Of a DNA stretch of 64,000 bases, positions 22,726 to 33,742 are shown piece after piece; position 1 is the first letter of the stretch, and each line of letters begins with the position of its first letter. The notes under the pieces were generated by a model. It had not been told where the DNA came from and did not search any database. It saw nothing but the letters and a program-made list of their open reading frames with translations. The DNA is from Isoetes taiwanensis (Eukaryota; Streptophyta; Lycopodiopsida; Isoetales; Isoetaceae): the NCBI GenBank assembly GCA_021234155.1, contig JAJEKV010000049.1:2265487-2329486 (forward strand), given 5' to 3'. Made by a program: the position numbers and the translations under genes.

Positions 22726-24396
22726 TATCATAGGGACAGAGCAGATTGTTATGGTACTTTGATCCACCTGATGTCGACATATAACTCAGATAGGCTCATT
22801 GATCTCGTAGGTTGGGAAAAGAATGAGATTCCAATCATGCAGCCTCAATTTAGAGATCACTTTTATTTCATCGACACCTACAATTTTTAACCTATCAGTT
22901 ATCTTGCTTTTTCTCACAGGTTTTTGGCTCTATGATATTTAGATAAATTGAATCGGCTAAGCTACACACAAGATCTGGGATTACTTCTTCCTTGAATTGC
23001 TACAGATTGGACTACGCTTTCTGCTATCTAAACCTAATGTCGAGCCTTCCCATAGCAATATGGAATATATAGTAATGTTCAAGAGTTCTTTTTGGTATTC
23101 CCATGCTATTAAATACCTTAAAAACATATTTGGCTATTGGTGACTTTGATACCACAATTTGCCTACATATATTTCATGATAGAAATGATCCCCTAATGGT
23201 CTCCCATTTTGTAATGATTTTTCCATAATTAATGATTAAAAAGCTTCATTCCCAAAAAAAAAAAAAAAAAAAAAAAAATGCCCTTGTAAAAGTGAAGTAT
23301 TTATGTTCATATTATAATATGATATACAGTAAATGCTTGAAATGATTTATCAGTGAGATACAAATACAGTCAAATAGGATACCTTTTTGCACAGATTAAA
23401 AATGGGGCAACCTTGCCGGGTAATTTTTTGTTAGGGATGAACTTGGAAGTATTGAAGGTTAGCATAGTTAAAAGGTTAACCTATATGGACGTATTGAAGG
23501 TTAGTATAATTAAAAGTTAACCTATATGTATCAATGGTTACGAAAGGGGCTTATTAGCGGTCAAGTAAATGAGTGACAAGTTTGGAGTTCAAACATAGCA
23601 TGGCGGGAAACCGACGTGAAGAATTAGCGCCGATTCCTGATAAATTGGTGCCGACTGTAAAATCTATAAGTAGGATGATTATTTGATAGTTCATACAGGA
23701 TGTTTTGGGTTGGATTCATTCCAGGATGAATGCCTGTGCTGTCGATGTAAATAGACATTCAAAGATATTGCTATTGTATTTCGAGTAACACTGTTTGAAT
23801 AGTTCTTTACTTTGAGATTACATTTTATTTGCATATAGTAGATATTTTGAATGTTGTAAGATATTCTCGAATAGGGTTTGCATGAAAATACACAAAAGCT
23901 CCTGCTAGCTAGGGCTTTCATTCATCTCAGAGTGGGTAGCTGCACATCGCAGGCCACCCAAAAAATGAAAAACAAAGGGAATATCCAGTTATAACATCTG
24001 GACCCCAAATAAAATTGTGTGCTACAGATGTTGGCTAGTGTACCTGCCGAGAGCTTATCGCCGGGATTAAAAAACCCCACCCTTTCGGGTTTTCGAGGAA
24101 AAACCCTAGCGATAAAATCTTGGCAAGGGGCTTGGACAATGCAAGGCTGCTAAATGTTCCCCAAAAAAAAAAAAAAAACCACGCTCCACAGAGAATATCG
24201 AAGTCGCGCATCACCCATGGACCTGCACATCACCAACAAAAATACCAATAGAGAAAAAACCTCGAAAAGTGAGGGGCTGGTAACGCGTGTCACGCGACGA
24301 AAAAAACAACATTTACACCTCGAAAAAGCGAGGGGCTGTGCACGCGACAAAAAACAACATTTATAATAATATACATATTAAGAGAGGATGGGTGGA
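22726..24396. other. Noncoding stretch with poly(A) run and small tandem repeats
   Basis: No gene was seen. There is an A25 run at 23254-23278, possibly a retroposon tail. A ~60-bp phrase around GTATTGAAGGTTAG is duplicated at about 23451-23530. A GC-rich phrase repeated around 24200-24360 includes CTCGAAAAAGYGAGGGGCTG. Confidence 0.4.
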
Positions 24397-24569
24397 AGTC
24401 AAGGGAACTGCTGAGAGAGGAGAAAATGCCGATGAGAAGTCGATGAAGAACCTGCAAGAAATAGCGATCCCCTAACGAACTAGAGCCCCAGAAAATCCAT
24501 GCATGCATGGGAGAGATGCATGCTCGCCCATTCGAGAATACCGATCCGATGGGTCAGATCGATGGCATT
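24397..24569. repeat. Direct repeat, copy 1 (copia 5' region)
   Basis: About 173 bp (AGTCAAGGGAACYGCTGAGA ... GATGGCATT) duplicated at 24728-24909. The pair is separated by 158 bp and lies just 5' of a copia primer-binding site, so it is probably part of a rearranged 5' LTR. Confidence 0.8.
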
Positions 24570-24727
24570 CTCAAATAAGGGCTTGCATAAAAACAGACAA
24601 AAGCCCCAACAAAAAAAGAACTTCCTTATCAAAACAAGATCGAGGTCGAAGGTTGAAGGATGGCCAAAATGGAACTGGCAAACCAAGCAGGGAGAAGTCC
24701 CTCCTCTGCCTGGTATCAAAGAAAGAG

Positions 24728-24909
24728 AGTCAAGGGAACCGCTGAGAGAGGAGAAAATGCCGATGAGAAGTCGATGAAGAACCTGCAAGAAATAGCGATC
24801 CTCAAACGAACCAGAGCCCCAGAAAACGCATGCAATGCATGCGTGCATGGGAGAGATGCATGCTCGCCCATTCAAGAATACCGATCCGATGGGCCGAATC
24901 GATGGCATT
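24728..24909. repeat. Direct repeat, copy 2 (copia 5' region)
   Basis: The second copy of 24397-24569 with a few substitutions and a short insertion in the CATGCATG stretch. About 65 bp separate it from the primer-binding site. Confidence 0.8.
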
Positions 24910-24976
24910 GTAGTTGAAGTGCAAATAAAAGGAGGTTGTTAAGTTGCTAGATATTTGTTCTAAATAATCCTATCAT

Positions 24977-24988
24977 TAGTATTAGAGC
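24977..24988 (+). promoter_or_regulatory. tRNA-Met primer-binding site (degenerate)
   Basis: TAGTATTAGAGC differs at two positions from TGGTATCAGAGC, the sequence complementary to initiator tRNA-Met used by plant copia elements. Both changes are C/G transitions. It lies 15 bp before the gag ATG. Confidence 0.7.
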
Positions 24989-25002
24989 ATAGGTTCTTTG
25001 AA

Positions 25003-25883
25003 ATGTCTAGCAGATTTGAAGCCTCTCTTCTCAATGGTATTAAGGTTTATGAAGGAGGTCCGGGTTTTCAAATTTGGAAAGAACAAATGAAAAATGTTTT
25101 AGAAAATAAAACCTTATGGGAATTATTGGAAGAAGATAATTCTAGTAATACTAATGGTTCAGCTAGTATTGTTGCAGGAAGAAGGGAGAGTAGCTCTTCT
25201 GATGAAGCATCTGCAACAGGTGGTCTGGATGCAACTGAAACAAGTGGAGTCAATGTTACTCTTAGGGGAAGTGACAGAGCAAAATCAAAGGAAGCTTATG
25301 CAATCCTAACCAGCAAGGTCGGGTTTCGATTCCATTGTGGCAGATCTTGAAGGGACAGGAGTTATAATGACTGAACAACAAAAATTATTGCATCTAGCTA
25401 GAGCAGTTAGAGAATAAGCAATTAGCTACGCTGATCAAAAACGTGGCCATGACTAGAGAAAATGTTGAAGAAATGATAAGGACAAAATTTGAGCAAAATA
25501 AAGTTTTATTTGATGACTATGATGAGAATGTTGAAGTTTTGTATGCAGGTCGAACCAAATACAAAGACAACAGCTCCAATCAAACAAAAGTTAGAGGGAA
25601 TATAGGTCCATGTTATCATTGCAAGGCTCATTGTCATCTAGAAGCAGACTGCCCTAAGCTAAAAGATGTTGAATGTTTCAACTGTGGTGGCAAAGGCCAC
25701 TTTGCCAAAAGATGCTCCAGCAGTAAGGGAAGAAGAGGCAGGTCCAATAGAGGAAGACGAGCATCCACAGGACGAGGAAGAGGTGGCGGAAGACAAGATG
25801 CAGCAATCAATCTAACTCAAGAAACTGAAGAGTCCCTTCGACCACAACATATAAATTATTTTGCAAATATTGATATCTTATGA
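25003..25883 (+). pseudogene. Copia Gag with CCHC zinc knuckles
   Basis: ATG at 25003 is just downstream of the primer site. The frame reads the Gag N-terminus (FQIWKEQMKNVLENKTLWE) to about 25350. After breaks, the frame 25443-25883 carries two zinc knuckles (CYHCKAHCHLEADC and CFNCGGKGHFAKRC) and an Arg/Gly-rich nucleic-acid binding tail. Gag packages the element RNA. The middle portion is disrupted by stops. Confidence 0.85.
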
Positions 25884-26118
25884 TTCTGCACGCCAAAGGC
25901 GCCTATCTTGACGCCTGCAGCTTCTTCTAAGGGCCATTACGGGCCCATTTTCTTGTTGTGATACGTGTTTTCTAGTTGCACTGCTAGGTCCTATAGGCTA
26001 TGGTCTACCCAGGACCTATGTATCTTTTATATCACCACAACATAACTCGTTATGTTCCCTTCTACATAACGTTGCTCAAACTAATTACCGTTCAACTCTC
26101 GCACAGTTATGAGCTGCA
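25884..26118. other. Unassigned sequence between gag and rDNA fragment
   Basis: No similarity recognised. It may be a diverged continuation of the rDNA insert or a separate filler. Confidence 0.3.
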
Positions 26119-26850
26119 GTTTCAAGCACTTTTCAACTCTCTTTTCAAATTCCTTTTCACCTTTCCCTCGCGGTACATGTTCGCTATCGGTCTCTTGCCA
26201 ATATTTAGCCTTGGATGGAGTTTACCACCCACTTAAGGCTGCATTTCCAAACAGCCCGACTCGTGGAGAGCGCCTCGTGGAGAGCGCCTCGTGGAGCAAC
26301 AGGGTCCGGGCCTGACGGGGCTCTCACCCTCTCAGGCGTCCACTTCCAGGAACCTAGACCCAGTCCGCCGCAGAGGACGCTTCTACAGACTACAATTCGC
26401 AACGCAAAATGCCACGATTCTCAATCTGGGCACCTTCCAGTTCACTCGCCATTACTAGGGAAATCCCTGTTGATTTCTTTTCCTCCACTTAATGATATGC
26501 TTAAACTCAGCAGGTAGCCTTGCCTGATCTGAGGTCTGTTGGGTACTGGCTACATAAGGGAACTAGCCGACACCTTAGCGACGAGCAACATGTTGGCAGG
26601 TAGGGGGGCACCGCCTAGGACCAGCCGCAGCTGGAAGCAAACGATAACCGGAACCAACCCCGCCAGTCACGCGACGCATTTAGAGTGCGGCGTCCTCCCT
26701 ATGCACTCCAGCCGACCATGAGCTTGCCATGGACGGCCAATTTGCGCTTCGCAGCCAGTGCAAGCGAGAGGGACGATTAGACGCTTAGCCAGACATGCCC
26801 TCGGACAAGCCCCGGGCGCAAGTTACGTTCAAAGATTCAATGATTCACGG
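26119..26850 (-). rRNA. Antisense 5.8S-ITS2-25S rDNA fragment (pseudogene)
   Basis: On the - strand this reads the last part of 5.8S rRNA (about 26850-26780), ITS2 (about 26780-26537), and the first ~410 bases of 25S rRNA (26536-26119). The 25S part includes GAGTTTAAGCATATCA, AATTGTAGTCTG.AGAAGCG, and TATCGGTCTC/GGCTAAATATTGG landmarks. Many C-to-T and G-to-A changes, and a tandem duplication of GAGCGCCTCGTG, show it is a decayed copy, not a working gene. The right junction is sharp at 26850/26851, where copia coding resumes. Assignment is from remembered conserved rRNA blocks. Confidence 0.9.
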
Positions 26851-27270
26851 AGTGAAGATGATGAGGATGCTGAGGTAAGTATCAATAATGCTTTAAATAT
26901 TTCAAGTAGTGAATCTAATGATGCAAATAATATGCTGATATTAGATAGTGTAGCAGAGAAAATAATAACAGGCTCAGTCAAATTGCTTAAGGATGAAAAA
27001 CAAGAAAGGGAAGGTTACATCAAATTAGGGAATGAAGAATTACAAAGAGTACAATATGCAGGAGCTTTGGAATTGTTTGATCTTCAAGGGAAAGCAGTAG
27101 TCTTAAAAGATGTTTTGTGTGTACCCACATTAGTAAGAAACTTAATCTCTGTCAGTCAGCTTGTGAACATAGGATGTACTGTCATATTTGACAGAATGAA
27201 ATGTACTATTCTCTACTTGATAATGAAATCAAATTTCTGGGTAAAAGAGTTGGCAATCTTTTTGGTTTGA
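26851..27270 (+). pseudogene. Copia protease region
   Basis: Begins directly at the rDNA junction with an acidic linker. It then reads LDSVAEKIITGS at about 26942-26977, where the active-site Asp-Ser is kept but the Gly is replaced by Val. It continues as VLCVPTLVRNLISVSQL, typical of copia PR, and loses frame near 27240. It is not expected to be active. Confidence 0.8.
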
Positions 27271-27279
27271 ATAACAATC

Positions 27280-28230
27280 GCTTGCCATATGTAAATGCAA
27301 TTACAGCTTCTGATATTAACACATGGCATCAAAGATTGTGCCATACTAGTAACAAAAATATATAGATCATGGAAAAACAGGGATTAATTGAGAATTGCAA
27401 ATTGGATGGTGAGAACAAAGTGTGCTATGGATGCATGATCGGGAAACATGCTAGGTTACCATTCAAAAAGTCTAACAAAAGGGCAAGAAGAATATTGGAT
27501 GTGGTGCACACAGATTTGTGTGGACCACTCAATGTAAGAGGCATCATAGGAAAAAAAATATTTTATTACGTTCATTGATGATTTCCGTCGAAAAACCAAA
27601 GTTAAATGCTTGAGGACTAAAGATGAGGCTTTTGAGGCATTCAAAACTTTTGTTGCAGAAGTAGAGCTTGAAATTGGAAACAAAGTTAAATGGGTGGGTT
27701 CTGATAGGGGTGGAGAATACTTATCTGTAAAATTCAAAAAATATTGTAAGACAAGAGGAATCAAAAGACAATTGACTTGCTCCCACTCTCCACAACAGAA
27801 TGGTGTGGTAGAAAGGAAAAACATGACAATATTGAATGATGTGAGAGCAATGCTCAAATATACAGATCTGCCTAATTTTCTGTGGGAAGAAGCAGTAAGA
27901 ACTGCAGTAGAAGTGCAAAACATGTTGCCATCAGTAAGTATGGCTCATTTCCTGAGATGCTTTGGTCTGAAATCAAGCCTAACTTCGACAAGTTGAAAAG
28001 TTATGGTTGCTTGGGTTTTGTACACATTCCAAAGGAACAAAGAAAAAAACTTGATGACAGAGCTCAGATTGCTTATCTAGTAGGGTATGATGAGCAATCC
28101 AAAGCTTATCGAATGTTTGATCCTGCAAAAAGGAAAGTGGTTGTCAGCAAGGACGTTACATTTGATGAAAGTCAACATTATAAAGATACAAAAACATCTT
28201 CTGCAGTAGTAGAACAAAGGGAGCTAGCAC
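27280..28230 (+). pseudogene. Copia integrase
   Basis: The pre-integrase zinc motif (WHQRLCHT ... CYGCMIGKHA, about 27322-27453) is broken by a stop. The catalytic core follows in shifting frames: Asp of VHTDLCGP, Asp of VGSDRGGEY, and Glu of NGVVERKN. Then comes the copia C-terminal GYDEQSKAYRMFDP segment. The three catalytic residues remain, but frame breaks near 27574 and 27930 disable it. Confidence 0.85.
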
Positions 28231-28291
28231 AAGACACACAACAATTGGATAATTTTTCCATTATAGATGATGATGACACTGGAACTGATCT

Positions 28292-28960
28292 ATGCTGCAG
28301 GGAAATAAAAATAGTAATGTGCAGGAAGAACAACCACAGGGAAATGAAGAAACTATTGAGCAGGAAGAGCAACCAACAAAAGGTAAAGTACACTTTGGAA
28401 GGAGATCAAGTACTCAGATTCTGCAAGATGAAGCCAAAGAGGTTAGTTCTGAATTATTTGGCAGGGATCCATCTGGAAAAAGTAGAAGGTTAAAACATAG
28501 TACATCAAAAATCAATCTCATTGAGATATTGGCAATGATTGACTTTGAAGTACCCAAAACTTTTGAAGAAGCAATGAGTTGTATAGATGCAAAAAAATGA
28601 AATGATGCAATGGAAGAAGAGCTTAATACATTCAAAAGGACTGAAACATTTGCGTTAATAGACCTACCTAATGGTAGAAATGCAATAGGATGCGAATGGA
28701 TATATAAGATAAAACATGGCACTGAAGGGGACTTAATCAAACATAAAGCTAGACTAGTTGCACAAGGTTTTTCCCAAAAACCAGGGATTGACTATGAGGA
28801 TACTTTTTCTCCCATAGTAAAAATGACTAGCATTCAGATGCTGTTAGCTATGGCAAATGCCAAGAATCTAGAGGCTGTCACAAGGTTAGAACATTATGGG
28901 AATTCTAAAGAGATTCAATATCAAAGATTGCAAAGCATCCAGAACCCCAACGGTCCCTAG
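28292..28960 (+). pseudogene. Copia reverse transcriptase, core deleted
   Basis: The RT N-terminus (GCEWIYKIKHG, KARLVAQGFSQ, YEDTFSPIVKM) is present to about 28875. The sequence then jumps to the segment that normally follows the YVDD block (LKRFNIKDCKASRTP). The palm motif with the catalytic Asp pair is therefore deleted. Linker sequence at 28292-28600 precedes it. Confidence 0.85.
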
Positions 28961-29039
28961 GAACAAGTTGTCAAAGAAACAATGCCCCCATACAGAAAAA
29001 AGAAAAAATTGCAGTTTAAGAGCTGCCCTACAGAGAGTT

Positions 29040-29547
29040 GATTGTGTGATTACTCTATTTGGCCAACTGTACCAGACCTGCTATATCATATGCAATTAAT
29101 ATATTAAGTAGATATTACAATAACTATAGAATAATGCATTGGCAAGCTGCTAAGAGAGTGATCAAATATCTGAAAGAAACTACAAATCATGGGATTTTGT
29201 TTGGCTCAAACAATCTTAATTTAAGGTCATACTGTGACTCAGATTGGGGTGGTGACCCTGATGAAAGGAAGTCTATATCAGGGTTTATTTTAATGTTAGA
29301 AGGAGGACCTATATCATGGAATGCAAAAAACGGAATGCAATCACCTGCAGAAGCAGGATATTCAGCCACAACTCTTGCAGCCAAAGAAATGGTATGGAGC
29401 AGAAGATTATTGAATGAGTTGGGAATGTGCCAAAAGGATCCTTTAATTTTGCATTCTGACAGCATGATCTGTATTGCCATGATAAAAATTTCCATATTAC
29501 ATGAGAGGACTAAACATATCAAACTTGAAGTACATTTCATTAAGTAG
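29040..29547 (+). pseudogene. Copia RNase H
   Basis: Reads the copia RNase H domain: RVIKYLK, LRSYCDSDWGGD (first catalytic Asp), SISGF, SWNAKNGMQSPAEAGYSA (Glu), LHSDSMICIAM (Asp) and HIKLEVHFIK, ending at a stop at 29545-29547. This is the best preserved part of the element. Confidence 0.9.
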
Positions 29548-29559
29548 TTTATATTTTTT

Positions 29560-29760
29560 AAACCAAATGGTGCGCGGTGCCATTTTATATCAAATGGCGC
29601 CATGGCGCTATTTCAAGTTGAGTAGGCATGACTGTAGATTAAGATTATGATGTTTTACTCTTGAAATGGCACCATGGCGCCATTTGAAGTTATCTAGGCT
29701 TGACTAGATTACGAATTTATGTTTTACCTTCGAAATGGCGCCACGGTGCCATTTGCATTC
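29560..29760. repeat. Cluster of ATGGCGCCAT palindromes, left
   Basis: At least six partial or full copies of AAATGGCGCCATTT (about 29570, 29595, 29664 and 29733), often as back-to-back pairs. Matching copies lie right of the next gene at 31438 and 31479. Isolated copies are at 52668 and 54606. Confidence 0.8.
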
Positions 29761-29789
29761 CATCGCTAATACATGTCTTTCACATTCAG

Positions 29790-31282
29790 CAGTATCTAGC
29801 TCTGGCAGAAGTTACCATGCGTGGTAAGCAGCCCAAAGACGTCAACTGGTGGGTCTTGATGCCAGAAGATATCTTTCAATTGTTCTAGTTTCTGTGGAAC
29901 CAATGGAAAACTGGCAAGCTTAAAGACAACAGAGGCCAGACTATAGTATGTAATTGGGCCAAGGATAGTGACTACTTCAATCAAATTTATCTGAGGTGCC
30001 TCAGAGGCATGCACTATGAGGACTATAGCGTCTTATTTCAAGAAGTGCTTGACGAGAAGATTTATGTAAAAGTCTCTAGTGATTACACGGGTGACCACTT
30101 CTTCAAGACCAGGACTAAAACGCTTAAGTCATTAGCGTTCTTGAAGAAGGAAATATTTGAATATATCAAGGATAACTTCCCAAGGAAGTTTACCTCCTTC
30201 GAAGACTTTTGTTCCACTGTGCCAGACTTTGACGATGACAGCTTGAAGGGCATAGGGACACTGTATAACAAATGGGTCAATGATGTCGTTTTCAAGGAAG
30301 GAATTTTTAAAAATATACCTTTAGTCTTGGCAAGGGCCATAAGAAATAAAGTTATGCAGAGGGATGATTCTGAAGACTTCTGCTATGAAGTTGAGTTTAC
30401 TGATAGCAGAGGCCAGATAAAATGCACTCCTGTTTGAGATTCGAACGCTGAATCCTTCTGGATAGTTTGTTTTGCACGCCCAGAACACAATATTGTTATC
30501 TCCTCAGTATTGGATAACCTGGACTCTAGGTCCAGAGTATATATTGGCACGTACGAGGATGAGTACAAGAATTCGGCATTAACATGGATGTTGGAACCGC
30601 ATGCACTCGTCTATGCCACGAAGATCCAGCCTTTTGCCTTGATTGTTGTCGAAGAGATTGACTTGAGGTTTTCCTATGCCGATCACCCACAAGAGCTTCC
30701 ACCACTTCCTGCTCACAACGAAGAAGAGGCGGACTGGAGACTCAGGCTATGACTGAAAAACTCTTTCACAGCAGATTCAGGTACAATTGGCAAGGCTTGC
30801 GGGGTGAAATTATCATGAGAAGTCAGCTGGGTTCTACAATATGCTCCTACCTAGTACAGGCAGGTACAGGAGTGTTCGATTACTTCTCTTATGATGCTTT
30901 TGGTAGGGCTGCATTGATTCACAAAAGGTTCTGGATCATTTTCGAACATGATTCAACCAAACAGCTGTGCCTGAAGGGGATTCTTGGTAGGCTAGACCGT
31001 CTACTCAATCCTATCTTGGCTGCAGTCCCTGTGTCCCAGCATCAAGGTGCTATTAAAGGTGGAGGTGATGAAGCTGCACAAACAGGCCAAGCTCAACGTG
31101 AATCACCTGAGATTTCTGATGTTGACTATGAGGCTATTAAAGAAGCTAAGTTTGACCTCGACAACCTCGATGAAACTGACCTCACTAAGCATGCATTTGA
31201 TTTTGATCCCATGAGCGGTGCTGGGCCATCTAATCCTATTACTGGCACTGAGGAGCCTGATACAACGGAGAAAGACTTGTAA
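29790..31282 (+). pseudogene. Unrecognised protein, about 495 codons, broken
   Basis: One frame is open from 29790 to 30752 except for a TAG at 29886 and a TGA at 30435. It begins after an acceptor-like TTCAG with an open stretch (QYLALAEVTM). A four-base overlap (ATGA, 30749) leads to a second frame to 31282 that ends in an acidic region (DVDYEAIKEAKFDLDNLDE). It has mixed charge and no transmembrane segment. I do not recognise the family. Its position between two palindrome clusters suggests it belongs to a mobile element of its own. Confidence 0.5.
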
Positions 31283-31437
31283 ATTGTGTGTAGCTCAAAT
31301 GTAAAATAATTTTTTTGTATGTAAATTTATCGAAGCCATAGATTGATTGTGTCTCTACTTGTCTATAGATATGCAAATCTTGCTTGTTATAAAATTACTC
31401 TTTTTCTTAGTGGTATTTTCTGCATTTTTATGTTTCT

Positions 31438-31494
31438 AATGGCGCCAAATAATGGCACTTCACATGCACTAATACACATAATGGCGCCATAATA
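31438..31494. repeat. ATGGCGCCAT palindromes, right
   Basis: AATGGCGCCAAATAATGGCAC at 31438 and ATAATGGCGCCATAAT at 31479 mirror the cluster at 29560-29760, flanking the unknown gene. Confidence 0.75.
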
Positions 31495-33230
31495 GCTCAA
31501 AAATTGGTCATAAAAAAGACTGAAAAACAATTTTGTCCTTAATTAGAATCACGAAATTTTTCATTTTAATGAAATTGCGCTTATAGTCGGAAAAGGTCTA
31601 TCCCAGAGGATTAGGGAATACAGGGATAATAGATATGGCATATATATCTGAAGCTAGATTGAAGTGCATAGCCTTGAAGCAACTTTGAGTAAGAAAACAT
31701 TTGTACCTTAAGGGCTGCAACCGCCATAGCAACTGTTAAAGAAATGATTCAATAAAAAAATTTAAAGCCTTGGGGTCTGTCTTCTTACTCGGCTAATTGC
31801 TTTATTCCACATGCAGACCTTGCCATCAAATACTTGCATTGCAAATCTTCTCTGGCATCATGAGAACAAATACAGAATTGTTGAGAAGCCTAAATGCTTC
31901 ATTTTTTGTTCCTTCGAAAAAAAATCCGAATGCCACAAATCTATTCGCCGGACTAATCTTATACCACGATAAACATCTAAGCTAGTCAATGTTCAGGGTA
32001 ATGGCTTGTAACCATGCCAAATAGCTCCTGGACGTGTCTTCCATACGATCTACATGCCTCGATTACCAGAAAAGGAAATCCATCAAAAGAAAAGCCCTGC
32101 CAAAATCATACTAATTTTCTTAATTTTTGGTAGTCAGAAATATCTTTTGGCGTCAAAAATTCCCACAACCTTAGGCAAAGAAGCCTGAAGAAAAAATCCA
32201 AAAGGTTTTCCACTTGCTGGAAAAACCAAATCTAAAAATAGATTCATTTCTACAGTATAGACTCCCATTAGTATGTGCATTTCTGCCATTTTTGCAGGGG
32301 CTGAAACCATGTGCATGTATGATGTATTTTGACGCTAATGGAAGAAGCAAATTGTATTCTGGTATTCCGATGATTGCTTTTGTGGCTTTGTTTTTGTTCT
32401 TGTGTCTGCATTTTTCTACATGGAGTCAGTGATAGAAGATTCGACAATAGATGGGTCCTAAGATCTCTAGTGTGAAGTGGGTGCATTTTGTTGTTTTTGC
32501 ACATGCCGGGTGTAGTGCTAGTAGGCATTGGTACAATCCATCATAGGTGATGTGCATTTTAATAGTCAAATTAAACTTCCGTTTTAATTCATCTCTGACA
32601 TGCAAGTTCATTTGTTTGTTTGCGTAAAGCTTTGCATTGAGATCTCCATCTGCCTGTCATAATGCAGTTTTTTGAGATTCTATATATTGTTCCTTTGCTA
32701 TAGCTTCCTAACCCTCCATTGTTCAAGTGTCAATTGCCTTTCCAGCTTCTTAGTATCAGTTGCCTGTTGGCACAGTTGCTGAACCAAGTTGCAAGTTTGT
32801 TCCCGATAGTATGAGAGGTTATGTTGTTCACCCCGATTGTGAGGAGGGGATGCCAAAGCATTAGACATGGCAACCAGCACAAGGAAGAAGTGGAGATTAG
32901 AAGTGCAACAAGAGATGGTGTCAGACATAAAAGCATTACAACAGCTTAACCCAAATGCTAAAATGATAGGTTCCTTAAAGGTCAAACTTTGTATGCTTTA
33001 GTATGTTACGCTCTCTCACTTCGTCGAGTAAAGTTAACAGCAACCCATTGATGCGTTAGCATCTTATTTACAAATGCGTTAATGCCTTAATGATTGTTAT
33101 AATAAATTAGGCCATCAATCAAGGTCCTTGTTATAACCTAACCCAATATGTCAAATCCAACTACCCATTGCATCCTTTGCTAGTACAATGATTGGAACAA
33201 TTTAAAAATATACATAGCCATTAAATTAAC
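31495..33230. other. Noncoding stretch
   Basis: No supported gene. A 56-codon - strand frame starting MSNALASPPHNRG (32868-32698) looks compositionally protein-like but has no recognisable domain. Confidence 0.35.
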
Positions 33231-33319
33231 CCAATGGTTGCCATTTTGTTTACCTTCTTTTACTATCACACATACGAGTGTACCTCTAAATGCAACCATG
33301 CAGGTGATCATGCATGGCT

Positions 33320-33730
33320 AAGAGGCGCCTCACATGTAAATTTTTCTGTATTCACATGCAGTTCATTTGAGACGGCCGGTTTGACGTTCCCCGAACTGCT
33401 TGAGCAGTTTCCAGCTGAGCGTCTCCAACGGCTTGACGTCCGGCAAGTTTTTGCCGTGACATGTGAAGCGTCCCTAATCCAACATCGATTTGCCACATGG
33501 CAACCAAATTTTGGAACTTTTTTAGCTTCCACTCATGGCAACCTAATTTTGGAACTTTTTTAGCTTCCACTCAAAGACCGCTCCATCCGACCGCTCCAGA
33601 TTTATTCGAGTGGGCTAAATGGGCAGGCCGATCCATCCAACTGCTCGAGTCTTATTCGAATCGGCTAATAGGCAGGCTCAATAGCAGGCTCAATTGCACA
33701 GGTATTTTCAAGTCGTTTAGATTGGGTTTC
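33320..33730. repeat. Short local duplications with a coding-like fragment
   Basis: A 41-bp unit (GGCAACCWAATTTTGGAAC...) is duplicated in tandem at about 33497-33575. A ~50-bp phrase around GACCGCTCCA/ATTCGARTSGGCTAA is duplicated at about 33577-33690. Before them, 33330-33490 has a higher-GC open frame (FPELLEQFPAERLQRLDVRQ), an unidentified exon-like remnant. Confidence 0.5.
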
Positions 33731-33742
33731 TATAGATAAAGA

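Larger units (their letters stand above)
24910..29547 (+). mobile_element. Degenerate Ty1/copia retrotransposon
   Basis: Order from 5': LTR remnant, primer site, gag with zinc knuckles, protease, integrase, reverse transcriptase, RNase H, the copia order. It is dead: many stops and frameshifts, part of the RT palm removed, and an rDNA fragment inserted between gag and protease. The 3' LTR is missing, as the element stops where the 29548-31500 region begins. Confidence 0.9.

Noticed and set aside
23254-23278. A25 run as the tail of a processed pseudogene or SINE.
   Set aside because: No target duplication or recognisable gene body upstream, so it is only noted as a poly(A) run.
26215-26721. 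Protein-coding frames in the GC-rich block (100 aa and smaller).
   Set aside because: The block is antisense rDNA and ITS2; the open frames are incidental.
26119-26850. A functional rRNA gene.
   Set aside because: It is a partial piece with many transitions and a small duplication, lying antisense within a dead retroelement.
31604-31632. TTAGGGAATACAGGGATAAT, resembling the I-SceI homing endonuclease site.
   Set aside because: It differs by an extra base and substitutions, and no homing endonuclease or intron is nearby; chance similarity.
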